Source of the DNA: Nitrospirota bacterium
GTDB taxonomy: Bacteria; Nitrospirota; Nitrospiria; Nitrospirales; UBA8639
Reading direction: 5' to 3'
Assembly (NCBI GenBank): GCA_003233615.1
Contig: QIMB01000371.1
Span: 1 to 15,104 of the forward strand
Length of the DNA stretch: 15,104 nucleotides
Under the pieces are notes generated by a model. It did no database searches. It was not told the origin of the DNA and saw only the letters and a list, made by a program, of their open reading frames with translations. This document shows, one piece after another, positions 7,447 to 15,011 of the stretch. A program made the position numbers and the translations under genes. Position 1 is the first letter of the stretch; each line of letters starts with the position of its first letter.

Positions 7447-8178
7447 CTAGTCGTTAATGGTCGCCTGGCTTGAAACAATAGTGCCGATAGGTTCGCCTTC
7501 CACGATTTTCCGAACGTTGCCCGGTGAGGTAAGATTGAACACGATGATGGGTAGATCATTATCCATGCAGAGTGTAATCGCTGTGGCATCCATCACCTTG
7601 AGATTCTTATTCAGGACGGACAAAAAAGGTAATGCAGTGAATCGTGTGGCTGTGGGGGTAGTGACTGGATCGGCATCGTAGATGCCATCGACTTTGGTGC
7701 CTTTCATGATCACGTTTGCACCAATTTCCATGGCGCGAAGAGCCGCAGCTGTATCAGTTGTAAAGTACGGATTGCCTGTGCCAGCAGCAAAAATGACGAC
7801 ACGTTTTTTTTCAAGGTGACGAATGGCCCGACGACGTATATAACCCTCGGCTAATTGCCGCATTTCAATAGCGGAAAGTACTCGAGTTGGAATATCGCAT
7901 TTCTCTAAGGCATTTTGGAGTGCGAGGGCGTTGAGCATCGTGGCCAGCATACCCATATAATCAGCTGATGCCCGCTCCATGCCATCTGCGCTGGCGGCAA
8001 GGCCACGGAAAATATTCCCTCCGCCAATGACAATAGCGACTTCAACCCCCATCGTCCTGACGTCAGCAATCTCGCGAGCAAGGTTGTGTAACACAGAAGG
8101 CTGGATGCCGTACTCCAGGTCGCCGGCTAACATTTCTCCACTAATTTTTAAGAGGATACGGCGGTACTTAAGCGGCAT
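7447..8178 (-). CDS. pyrH: UMP kinase (uridylate kinase)
   Basis: PyrH phosphorylates UMP to UDP and belongs to the amino-acid-kinase fold family; the bacterial enzyme is typically a GTP-regulated hexamer. The 243-residue length is typical. Motifs: RILLKISGEMLAG, VAIVIGGGNIFRG, ADYMGMLATMLNALALQ, FAAGTGNPYFTTDTAAALRA, KGTKVDGIYDADP and KVMDATAITLCMDNDLPIIVFN. Its ATG overlaps the tsf stop by one base (TAATG on the minus strand), indicating translational coupling. Confidence 0.98.
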   Translation of the reverse strand: MPLKYRRILLKISGEMLAGDLEYGIQPSVLHNLAREIADVRTMGVEVAIVIGGGNIFRGLAASADGMERASADYMGMLATMLNALALQNALEKCDIPTRVLSAIEMRQLAEGYIRRRAIRHLEKKRVVIFAAGTGNPYFTTDTAAALRAMEIGANVIMKGTKVDGIYDADPVTTPTATRFTALPFLSVLNKNLKVMDATAITLCMDNDLPIIVFNLTSPGNVRKIVEGEPIGTIVSSQATIND

Positions 8179-8774
8179 TAATCTTGGCCAAGCTGATAGC
8201 GGGTAAACCGGCTGATGGAAATGTTTTCGCCGAGCTTTGCAATTCTTTGAGACAGTAAGTCTTGGATCGTGGTTTTTGGATCTTTAATAAATCCTTGTTC
8301 CAGTAAGCATTGTACTTGATAGAATTTTTCGAGCTTCCCGTTGACAATTTTTTCCCAGGCAGCTTCGGGTTTGCCAGATTCTTTGACTTGAGCGAGATAA
8401 ATATTTTTTTCCCGTTGAATCAGGTCATCTGGAATATCTTCTCGTTTGACAACAGATGGTTCTGAGGCAGCAATTTGCAATGCGACTTCTTTGACAAAAG
8501 ACTGAAACTCTTCATTGCGAGCCACGAAGTCGGTTTCACAATTGACTTCCAGTAGGACACCAATTTTTGAGCCAGCATGAATATATGACGAAATGAGGCC
8601 TTCTTTCGTTTCACGCCCGGATTTTTTCTGGGCAGCTGCCAGCCCCTTTTGACGCAAGAAATCAATAGATTTTTCTATATCACTTCCCGTTTCTTGTAAG
8701 GCCTTTTGACAATCAAGAATTCCTGCCCCGGTTTTCACTCGTAATTCTTTGACCAAGGCACTCAAACTAGACAT
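8178..8774 (-). CDS. tsf: Elongation factor Ts (short form)
   Basis: EF-Ts is the guanine-nucleotide exchange factor for EF-Tu. The N-terminal UBA-like domain is clear (LVKELRVKTGAGILDCQKALQETGSDIEKSIDFLRQKGL), followed by the nucleotide-exchange motif NCETDFVARNEEF (about 78-90). At 198 residues it is the compact form with a reduced C-terminal part, as in Thermus and cyanobacteria, against about 283 in E. coli. AGGAG lies about 9 bases before the ATG. The gap to the rpsB stop is 62 bases; the stop overlaps the pyrH start. Confidence 0.97.
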   Translation of the reverse strand: MSSLSALVKELRVKTGAGILDCQKALQETGSDIEKSIDFLRQKGLAAAQKKSGRETKEGLISSYIHAGSKIGVLLEVNCETDFVARNEEFQSFVKEVALQIAASEPSVVKREDIPDDLIQREKNIYLAQVKESGKPEAAWEKIVNGKLEKFYQVQCLLEQGFIKDPKTTIQDLLSQRIAKLGENISISRFTRYQLGQD

Positions 8775-8836
8775 ATGCGTACACTCCTACTCATGTATTG
8801 TGGATGGATAGCTAGAAAACGAGGACCTCACAGACC

Positions 8837-9622
8837 TCAGGCAGGTTGGGTATTCTCTGAGGCAGCTACTGCTGCTGCAGGTTCTGATGCTTGTCCTTCG
8901 GTGAGAAAGCCTTCGCCTTTGGCTGATGCATCTTGGCGTTTTTGTCGAATCTCGGCTCCTTCAATACAGGCATCGGCAATTTGTGCCGTAAATAACTTGA
9001 GGGAACGAATTGCATCATCATTGCCGGGAATGGGAAAATCAACGCCATCAGGATCGCAATTGGTGTCGACAAGGGCAATGACTGGAATACCTAATCGATT
9101 TGCCTCTTTGACGGTAATATGTTGAATCCGTGTGTCTAAAATATAGATACATCCCGGAATGTCTTTCATGTCTTTAATGCCGCCCAAATATTTTTCCAAT
9201 TTGGCCTGCTGCTTTTTCATTTTCACAATTTCTTTTTTCTTGTGTCGTTCGTACGTCCCATCTGTTTCAGCGGCTTCTAACTTTTTGAGTTGGGTAATAC
9301 TGCGTCGAAGGGTTTGGTAATTCGTGAGCATGCCGCCTAGCCATCGTTGGTTGACAAAGTACATTCCACAGCGATTGGCTTCCGCTTCGACAATACTCAT
9401 GGCCTGTCGCTTGGTTCCAACGAATAATACGGATTCTCCGGCCGCGACCGTATCCCGCGTAAATTCGTAGGCCTTCTGAAAACATTGCATGGTGATTTGC
9501 AAATCAATGATGTAGATGCCATTTTTTTCACCAAAAATATAGCGTTTCATCTTTGGGTTCCATCGATTGGTTTGATGCCCAAAGTGAACTCCGGCTTCCA
9601 ATAAAGATTTAATCGTGACCAT
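8837..9622 (-). CDS. rpsB: 30S ribosomal protein S2
   Basis: S2 sits on the 30S head-body interface. The translation has LLEAGVHFGHQTNRWNPKMKRYIFG at the N-terminus, then IYIIDLQITMQCF, VLFVGTKRQA, FVNQRWLGGMLTNYQTL, PGCIYILDTRIQHITVKEANRLGIPVIALVDTNCDPDGVDFPIPGNDDAIRS. The last 40 or so residues form an Ala/Gln/Glu-rich tail. I chose ATG 9622, giving MVTIKSLLEAGVHFGH, which matches the family start. An in-frame GTG at 9637 would add five residues but abuts the G-rich stretch that should serve as the ribosome-binding site. It is the promoter-proximal gene of the leftward operon. Confidence 0.97.
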   Translation of the reverse strand: MVTIKSLLEAGVHFGHQTNRWNPKMKRYIFGEKNGIYIIDLQITMQCFQKAYEFTRDTVAAGESVLFVGTKRQAMSIVEAEANRCGMYFVNQRWLGGMLTNYQTLRRSITQLKKLEAAETDGTYERHKKKEIVKMKKQQAKLEKYLGGIKDMKDIPGCIYILDTRIQHITVKEANRLGIPVIALVDTNCDPDGVDFPIPGNDDAIRSLKLFTAQIADACIEGAEIRQKRQDASAKGEGFLTEGQASEPAAAVAASENTQPA

Positions 9623-10017
9623 AGCGGACAGTCCCACCCCCTTTCAGAAATATATGGATTAACACAAAACTGTAGTCTTTGTTGAATGATGTGAGCGCAG
9701 TTTTTGATTCAAATGGGACCGGCAGGAGACAATGAGACAAGATCGTCTAGTCAGGCAGGTTATTCCAAGTGAAGAGTCGTTCATGAAATTTACTAGGATA
9801 GAGATAAACCAAACAACAATAGCACAGGTGAAAAAAGTAATTCAAGTACAATTCAGGTGCTTTTTTTAGCAGACGTATTCCTTGTCATCACGGTTTGTAG
9901 AAAAATCTCTTGAAAAACGTGGTGGCAAACAGTAGCTACATCCTTTTGACTCTATGAGACCTCATGGCTATAGTCAATGCCGTTTCCCTTTTCTATTGCG
10001 ATCAAGGAGTGCATGAA
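9623..10017. other. Divergent intergenic region between rpsB and the proA-like gene
   Basis: This region of about 395 bases must carry the rpsB operon promoter (leftward) and that of the proA-like gene (rightward). No strong -35/-10 pair stands out. At 9821-9867 on the plus strand, AGCAC and GTGCT bracket a 32-base loop and are followed by seven Ts, which is a weak terminator or attenuator candidate. A short frame from ATG 9964 runs in phase into the proA-like gene, but the strong ribosome-binding site favours a start at 10018. Confidence 0.5.
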
Positions 10018-11373
10018 ATGGTTGAAGTTCCAGTAAAGCTCTATGTGCAAGGTTTGTTAAAACAAGCCAAGGCGGTTGCTCGTTCTATGGCCTGTTTATC
10101 CTCTGAGAAGAAACATAACGCCTTGCAAGCCATGGCAGACGCATTGGAGTCTCAGGCATCTGATATCCTTCAGGCCAACGAACGAGATCTCGCAGAGATT
10201 TCAAAGGAGGGGGATAAGCAAGTTTATCGAAAAGCTGTTGAGCAGATTCGCATTACAGAAGAGACCATCCAAGTCATGGTAGATCGCTTACTCGATTTCT
10301 TAGCATATCCGGATCCCGTTGGAGAGATAAGTCAGGCTTGGATGACACCAGATGGGATGCAGGTTCATATGGTACGGGCTCCCATAGGGGTGTTAGGTGT
10401 CATTTCTGATATGGGCCCTGTCATGACGGTTGAATCATTAGGGATGTGTGTGAAAACGAATAATGTGTGTGTGTATCGTGGTGGTGCGGAATGGTTACAT
10501 ACCAACGGGGCCTTGTTCGGTTGCTTGCAGGCGGCGGCGGTGAAAGAAGGCGTTCCAGAGGGAAGTCTCGTGTTTCTCGACCGGCGGACCCCAGACGCCG
10601 CGTTAGAAATCGCACGGCAGTCTCAGTATGTTCAAGCGGTCATTCCTCGAGGTCGGGCAAGCTTGCGAACTGGCATTCTTGAGCATGCACGAGTTCCCGT
10701 CATTGGGTTTGATGGTGGGTTATGCCATGTCTATGTTGATCAGAATGTCGATATTCCGTTAGCACAAACCATCGTGGTGAATGCAAAAGTGCAATCGCCA
10801 ACCGAGGCAAATGCCATGGATACACTTCTCGTCCATAGGGATGTCTCCCGGTATTTGTTGCCTGGGTTAACGCGACGCCTGCTTCAGGAATATCGTGTGG
10901 TGTTACATGGTTGTCCCAAAACGAATTCGATGTTGGGTGTCATGGAAATGACCGGGCATTTAGGTATTAAGGCTGCCGAGAAATCTGATTGGGACAAAAA
11001 ATTTCAGTCTCTGACTATGAATATTAAAATCGTGAAAGATCGTCAAGAGGCTTTGGATCATATTGCATCCTATGCCCCAGGGCACACGGATACGATTGTC
11101 ACGCGAGACTATGGTTTTGCGATGCAGTTTGCTCGGGAGGTTGATTCAAGTGCGGTTTTCATAAATGCCTCAACACGTCTTCATGGTGGAGAACAATTTG
11201 GCTTAGGGCCTGAACTTGGCAGCAACAGTCGACGTGTTCACAGTCGTGGACCTCTGACGCTCTCGAAGCTGACTATTGAAAAATACATGGTCCTCGGGAC
11301 GGGACAACTGCAACAACCCCATCCCATTCCTCATGCCTATGAGGATGCCATGATGTTATCGTCAAAATTTTAA
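10018..11373 (+). CDS. ProA-like (glutamate-5-semialdehyde dehydrogenase family) protein lacking the catalytic cysteine
   Basis: The ALDH-fold ProA family reduces gamma-glutamyl phosphate in proline synthesis. Family landmarks are clear over 451 residues: LSSEKKHNALQAMADALE near the N-terminus, PIGVLGVI, RGGAEW, VIPRG, GGLCHVYVD, NAKVQ...TLLVH, SLTMNIKIV, HTDTIVTRDYG, SSAVFINASTR, QFGLGPELG and a GPLTLSKLT end. The nucleophile motif, normally QRPxxCNA, reads QSPTEANA, so the Cys position is Ala264 (GCA codon 10807-10809). The normal YExRPNVT motif is SDMGPVMT (130-137), losing Arg and Asn. IPRGG is IPRGR. The start is ATG 10018, with AAGGAG at 10004-10009 eight bases upstream; ATG 9964 would add 18 residues. 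The protein is about 30 residues longer than typical ProA. It is probably not an active reductase; a separate true proA elsewhere is expected. Confidence 0.85.
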   Translation: MVEVPVKLYVQGLLKQAKAVARSMACLSSEKKHNALQAMADALESQASDILQANERDLAEISKEGDKQVYRKAVEQIRITEETIQVMVDRLLDFLAYPDPVGEISQAWMTPDGMQVHMVRAPIGVLGVISDMGPVMTVESLGMCVKTNNVCVYRGGAEWLHTNGALFGCLQAAAVKEGVPEGSLVFLDRRTPDAALEIARQSQYVQAVIPRGRASLRTGILEHARVPVIGFDGGLCHVYVDQNVDIPLAQTIVVNAKVQSPTEANAMDTLLVHRDVSRYLLPGLTRRLLQEYRVVLHGCPKTNSMLGVMEMTGHLGIKAAEKSDWDKKFQSLTMNIKIVKDRQEALDHIASYAPGHTDTIVTRDYGFAMQFAREVDSSAVFINASTRLHGGEQFGLGPELGSNSRRVHSRGPLTLSKLTIEKYMVLGTGQLQQPHPIPHAYEDAMMLSSKF

Positions 11374-11433
11374 GCCTGCCTCTCTATTTATAACGGAGAT
11401 ACCGAGCGTTCTCATTTTCGTTCCACTTCTTCA

Positions 11434-11488
11434 TTGTCACGCGTGGACAATCAAACAGTTTGGGGTTGAATTTCTTTAAACAGTTTGG
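11434..11488. promoter_or_regulatory. Operator-like repeats before the methyltransferase gene
   Basis: Three elements crowd the 117-base gap. TTGTC (11434-11438) and GACAA (11446-11450) are inverted about a 7-base centre holding CACGCGTG. AAACAGTTTGG occurs twice as a direct repeat (11453-11463 and 11478-11488), 25 bases apart, and each copy contains the small palindrome AAACAGTTT. The second copy reaches the start codon region. The arrangement suggests a repressor-binding site, but no regulator gene is adjacent. Confidence 0.35.
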
Positions 11489-11490
11489 TG

Positions 11491-12978
11491 ATGGATAGCG
11501 GAGGAAACATCTGCCAGGAACCGGATAAGACTCTTGTCCAATATTTGCGGTCATGGGGGCTTCGGGAGTTCCATGATGAAGCATCATATTACGAATGGCA
11601 GCGCAACACATTGTCGCAACAAGACCTGCAGGATTTACACGCGTTAGTCGAACAACGGCAGGGTGGCGAACATGTAGATGCTGATATTCGATTCTATGAC
11701 TTTCTCGCTACACAGCCCATTCTTTCTGTCATCTATTCTCAACGATTCGATTACTTTGTAAAAGTCGGATCGCTCATTTCGCCACGGCTTTCCTCCACCA
11801 CGCATGTCTTGGACTTTGGATGTGGCGTTGGTCTCCTCACCTGTTGGTTTGCTCAGCAACATCCTCACATACAGTTTGTAGGGATCGATCGGTCTACCCG
11901 GTCTATTACAACGGCTCGCAATGAAGCAGAAAAACGGCAACTTCTCAATGTTCAGTTTCACGTCATCCAGGATGAAATCATTGCTCTTGATGGTTCCTAT
12001 GACTGCATTCTTTCGACACAGGCTTTGCTCCAGTCTGAGCGGGAGCCAGGATTGCCGAGCCTGAATTGGAGAACATTTGAGCGAACAGATGATCGTTCCC
12101 AGCAAGACGCATTGGAAGTTCGCACCGGTCTGACCATCCGCTTGAAGGCGTTGCTCAATGTGTTAACTCCAGCCGGGCGATTACTGTGTTTTGAGAAGAC
12201 CTGGAATCCCGGTCGGAGGATTTTCTTTCAACGTGCGTTGAGTGGAAGACGGCTCATCCCTATTTCGGAACCACTTCCCTGTTCGTATTATGAATTAGGT
12301 GAAATGAGAGTCGATGGCCCTCTCTATGAAGTATCTCGTGTGACTGTGCCTGGATTGTTTGCATGGAATGAAGACCATTTTTATAGCGAAGGGGAAACGC
12401 TGTATCGATGTGTCGGCTCCACAGCTGTGCATATGAGTAAAGAATTAGACATCAGTCAACTGCAGGAAACTGTCCGTGGCCAGCATGCCATTCTGGGCTC
12501 GTGGAGTTTTCGGTGTGGAGTGTGGGAGGATGCGTTGGCATGGGGCTTGTGTGAAACCGATTCTGGTTTTCGTGGGCTGCTGCTCGCGAGTGAAGGGGAG
12601 AAGGACCTCATTGTTGAGCTGCTGAAAAAAGTCAGACATCTGTCGGATTCAGATTTTGAAGAATGGATCCAGGATTGTTGGGGGCATCTTTGTGATGACC
12701 CTCAGAATCCCTCTACTCCAGCGTATGAAAATCACTGTTCATCAGCGCAGGCAATATACGAGGCGCTTCCTCAAAAAAACATTCAACACGAATCAACGTT
12801 TAAGGATGGGAAAGGAAGGGAAATGCATATTGAGGTTGGGAGGACCAACACCTTGCAGTATTTCTATTGGGCGAATACGTTTGATCAACGTCAGCTTGTT
12901 CTTATGCATACGAGCGGAGCTGAGATTCTCCATGAATATTACCAAGAATCCCTTGAGGCAGCTCGGGGTCCTTCCTAA
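11491..12978 (+). CDS. Class I SAM-dependent methyltransferase with unrecognised C-terminal half
   Basis: The first half contains a Rossmann methyltransferase core: motif I HVLDFGCGVGLLTCWFA (about 105-121), motif II FVGIDRS with Asp133, a DGSYDCILSTQALL segment, and LTPAGRLLCFEKTW around the strand-5 region. The substrate is unknown. The 495-residue length is about twice a simple methyltransferase. Residues from about 310 to the end match nothing I recognise and close with an aromatic-rich HIEVGRTNTLQYFYWANTF segment. The start is uncertain: TTG 11485, GTG 11488 and ATG 11491 are adjacent in frame, and none has a clear ribosome-binding site. A GGAGG lies just inside the gene (11500-11504) with no start codon after it. 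It follows the proA-like gene by 117 bases on the same strand. Confidence 0.8.
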   Translation: MDSGGNICQEPDKTLVQYLRSWGLREFHDEASYYEWQRNTLSQQDLQDLHALVEQRQGGEHVDADIRFYDFLATQPILSVIYSQRFDYFVKVGSLISPRLSSTTHVLDFGCGVGLLTCWFAQQHPHIQFVGIDRSTRSITTARNEAEKRQLLNVQFHVIQDEIIALDGSYDCILSTQALLQSEREPGLPSLNWRTFERTDDRSQQDALEVRTGLTIRLKALLNVLTPAGRLLCFEKTWNPGRRIFFQRALSGRRLIPISEPLPCSYYELGEMRVDGPLYEVSRVTVPGLFAWNEDHFYSEGETLYRCVGSTAVHMSKELDISQLQETVRGQHAILGSWSFRCGVWEDALAWGLCETDSGFRGLLLASEGEKDLIVELLKKVRHLSDSDFEEWIQDCWGHLCDDPQNPSTPAYENHCSSAQAIYEALPQKNIQHESTFKDGKGREMHIEVGRTNTLQYFYWANTFDQRQLVLMHTSGAEILHEYYQESLEAARGPS

Positions 12979-13012
12979 GCAGTCCAACCAAACTCCTCTC
13001 CGTCCAAGATTT

Positions 13013-13336
13013 CTACATGAGGTGGGATACAAGAAACTGATACGGTCGATGCTGTGATTGGGCATAGCAGATGACAGCGTCATAGGTTTTTTGTTGTGTG
13101 TTAGAGGAAAGATTCCTCCACTTTGGTGAGAGTCCAATAGTCAAGATTCGGCCATTGTCGTGAATACTCGTTATTGTTCCGATTTTGAGATACGTCATCA
13201 GAAGGTCCCCATGGGCTTGATCTGAGCAGATGTGTCCTGATGATGTAGCGATCGTAGAAGATTGCTGGGGGTATTTAATTGAGACGGTTCCAGCCCAGAG
13301 AAACGCACCTAACGCTATGAAAAACGCTAATCGCAT
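13013..13336 (-). CDS. Small exported protein of unknown function
   Basis: This predicted 107-residue protein begins with a signal-peptide-like segment, MRLAFFIALGAFLWAGTV, and a GGAGG ribosome-binding site lies 4 bases before ATG 13336. The mature part has two cysteines (about residues 38 and 92) and a segment IGTITSIHDNGRILTIGLSPKWRNLSSN. I do not recognise a family. The same frame stays open upstream to ATG 13663, giving a 216-residue alternative. That would bury the signal segment inside the protein and ignore the good ribosome-binding site, so I prefer the short form. It converges on the methyltransferase gene with 34 bases between and diverges from the histidine kinase. Confidence 0.55.
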   Translation of the reverse strand: MRLAFFIALGAFLWAGTVSIKYPQQSSTIATSSGHICSDQAHGDLLMTYLKIGTITSIHDNGRILTIGLSPKWRNLSSNTQQKTYDAVICYAQSQHRPYQFLVSHLM

Positions 13337-13750
13337 GAAGCCTCCGTTTACGTTGAGGTCAGTGTGGATGAGGCGACTGGAGGCCGTAAATACCTCAAAG
13401 GGGGTGTGGGAAAAGCGAAGGTTTGGCGAATCGCCTGTTCTTAAAAGAAGCTCCCTCATGATATGTATTTGCGAAAGCAATAGACCATGCAGTTCGAGAT
13501 ATGCTTTGTCTGATAGATCTTCAGATGATGTCGGATATGTCCGATAAGCGAAACGATACTGAAGGATCATGTGAGGATTCTTGCCTGCCTTGGCTGCGGT
13601 CGTAGGATATGTTGCGAAAAGTCTGAGTGTGTGAAAGCTGTAGGGAAAATTAATATGTACCAAAGATTGTCGTTCTTGAAACAGGAAGTTTTTTGCGTGA
13701 ATAACATAAATAGAGCGATGCTCAGGTGGTATCAGGAAAGGGAGTCCTGA
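13337..13750. other. Divergent intergenic region, exported protein / histidine kinase
   Basis: This stretch of about 414 bases separates two divergent genes. It holds an open minus-strand frame (to 13663) without protein-like features and a short dyad TCGGA-TATG-TCCGA at 13531-13544. No strong promoter pair, RNA gene or repeat is evident. The histidine-kinase ribosome-binding site is GGAG at 13741-13744. Confidence 0.45.
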
Positions 13751-14716
13751 GTGGGATTCGAATCAATGGCTTTGTGGATATTAATCAGCTCGTGTCTTTT
13801 GCATTGGGGGACGGTTGCTGTATTGATCAGGCGGGCGAGGGAAACCGAAAAGCTGTGGGCTTGGAATTTCTTAGGCTTAGCCGTGAGCGTACTTGCGATG
13901 CAACAGACGTACGGTCTTTATCTTCAGTTCTTTGAGCTCACACCACCTGTGTTACATGTGCTGAAGGAAGTGCTAGGGCTACTTGTGGCAGGTTTGATGC
14001 TAGCAGGCATTGTCATGCTGTCTCCAATTTTGAACATATTGCAACGCAATAAAGAATTGTTGGAGGTGATTGATGAACGGAAGGTTATTATTTGCCAATT
14101 CCATGATCGGATTGCTCAAACTCTGAGGCAAGTCCAAATCTCCATGGAAGTGGGGAAACCCGAAAATTTCGTTATTGACCAAATTGCAGCGATGGCAAAA
14201 ATGCTACATGTATTTTTAGAAGATCTCAAGGCGGGAGTGTTGTTAGGGAGCAAATTTGAGATTGCGCTGAAAACGCTTGTAGATGATGTGAGTAAAGATG
14301 GGGCTTTCCCCATTCATGTTGTCGTTGATCCGGCTATAGAGGGTTCAATTTCCTACGATCAAGGTACGGAACTCTTACATGTGCTACGTGAAGCCATTAT
14401 GAACAGTGTGCAATATTCCCGCGCAAAAAAGGGAACTGTATCGGTCAAAGTTTTAGAAACTCAGATTGTGTTTGAGGTGTTTGATAATGGGGTAGGGTTT
14501 GAATTTGAACTGGTGGGTGTCCAAGGACATGGGTTGGGTAATATGGCTCTTCGAGCCAAAGATATAGGGGCTCGCCTAAAAATTCACAGCCAACTCAATA
14601 AAGGGACAACAATTGTGATTGAACTCCCACGCACAACAGAACATTCAGACAGCAGTGACTCGATCGTGTCCTCGAAGCCTTCGAGTGAGGTAGCTCACAA
14701 TGTTCTGGTGAGCTAG
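13751..14716 (+). CDS. Membrane sensor histidine kinase (NarL/DegS-type, HisKA_3-like)
   Basis: The 321-residue protein starts with three hydrophobic segments (about 6-26, 35-61, 67-94) and almost no extracytoplasmic domain. A dimerisation helix follows, with the phospho-acceptor in ERKVIICQFHDRIAQTL (His118, followed by Asp as in the HisKA_3 type). The HATPase part has the N-box LREAIMNSVQYSRA (Asn218), DNGVGF (245-250) and GHGLGNMALRA (259-269). The last 28 or so residues are a Ser-rich tail. GTG 13751 is the likely start, with GGAG 6 bases upstream. The usual H-box wording (RIARELHD) is changed, but the His-Asp pair is kept. No response regulator is adjacent, so its partner must be elsewhere. 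The input is likely sensed within or near the membrane. Confidence 0.87.
   Translation: MGFESMALWILISSCLLHWGTVAVLIRRARETEKLWAWNFLGLAVSVLAMQQTYGLYLQFFELTPPVLHVLKEVLGLLVAGLMLAGIVMLSPILNILQRNKELLEVIDERKVIICQFHDRIAQTLRQVQISMEVGKPENFVIDQIAAMAKMLHVFLEDLKAGVLLGSKFEIALKTLVDDVSKDGAFPIHVVVDPAIEGSISYDQGTELLHVLREAIMNSVQYSRAKKGTVSVKVLETQIVFEVFDNGVGFEFELVGVQGHGLGNMALRAKDIGARLKIHSQLNKGTTIVIELPRTTEHSDSSDSIVSSKPSSEVAHNVLVS
14671..14715 (+). terminator. Tandem hairpins over the end of the histidine-kinase gene (no T-run)
   Basis: Two perfect hairpins lie in tandem: CTCGAA-GCC-TTCGAG (14671-14685) and TAGCTCAC-9 bases-GTGAGCTA (14691-14715). The second includes the first two bases of the TAG stop. No poly-T follows, so a Rho-independent terminator is not established. 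They may protect the mRNA 3' end or simply reflect local sequence. Confidence 0.3.
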
Positions 14717-14839
14717 CGTACTGTTTGGATAGGCTCCTAGCAGTTCAATCTTCGGGGTCTCGTCTAGGAAGAAATTAGAGTGTGGCTGTACGAGGAACAG
14801 GGAATGAATGCGTGTAGATCAATGTATGTGGGAAGATAA

Positions 14840-14915
14840 TGGTGGCGGTGGAGGGTCTCGAACCCCCGGCCCGCGGCTTATGAGTCCGCTGCTCTACCAC
14901 CTGAGCTACACCGCC
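14840..14915 (-). tRNA. tRNA-Met (anticodon CAU)
   Basis: On the minus strand the sequence folds as a complete 76-base tRNA. The acceptor is GGCGGTG/CACCGCC with discriminator A and an encoded CCA (14842-14840). The D arm is GCTC...GAGC, the anticodon loop CTCATAA (anticodon at 14882-14880), the variable loop GGGCC, and the T arm GGGGG-TTCGAGA-CCCTC. It lacks the three-G-C anticodon stem and unpaired position 1 of initiator tRNA, so elongator Met is most likely. A tRNA-Ile with modified CAU cannot be excluded from sequence alone. The pair closing the anticodon loop (31-39) is A-G. Confidence 0.95.
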
Positions 14916-15011
14916 AATTTTTTAATGCATACGACTGTGAACCATGTTTCCTAAAAGATGACCCGAGAATCTATACCAGGAATTATTTAACTGAGCCCAT
15001 AGCAAACCATC

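Noticed and set aside
8821..8840. Terminator-like repeat between rpsB and tsf
   Set aside because: The arms are short with a mismatch, and it sits inside a conserved operon where full termination is unlikely.
9821..9867. Possible intrinsic terminator or attenuator before the proA-like gene
   Set aside because: The T7 run is good, but the stem is only 5 bp with a loop of more than 30 bases, too weak to list as a terminator.
9964..10017. Upstream ATG extension of the proA-like gene
   Set aside because: The 18 extra residues do not match ProA N-termini, while AAGGAG is ideally spaced for ATG 10018.
13230..13547. 105-codon plus-strand frame opposite the exported-protein gene
   Set aside because: It overlaps the signal peptide and ribosome-binding site of the minus-strand gene and shows no motif or start signal.
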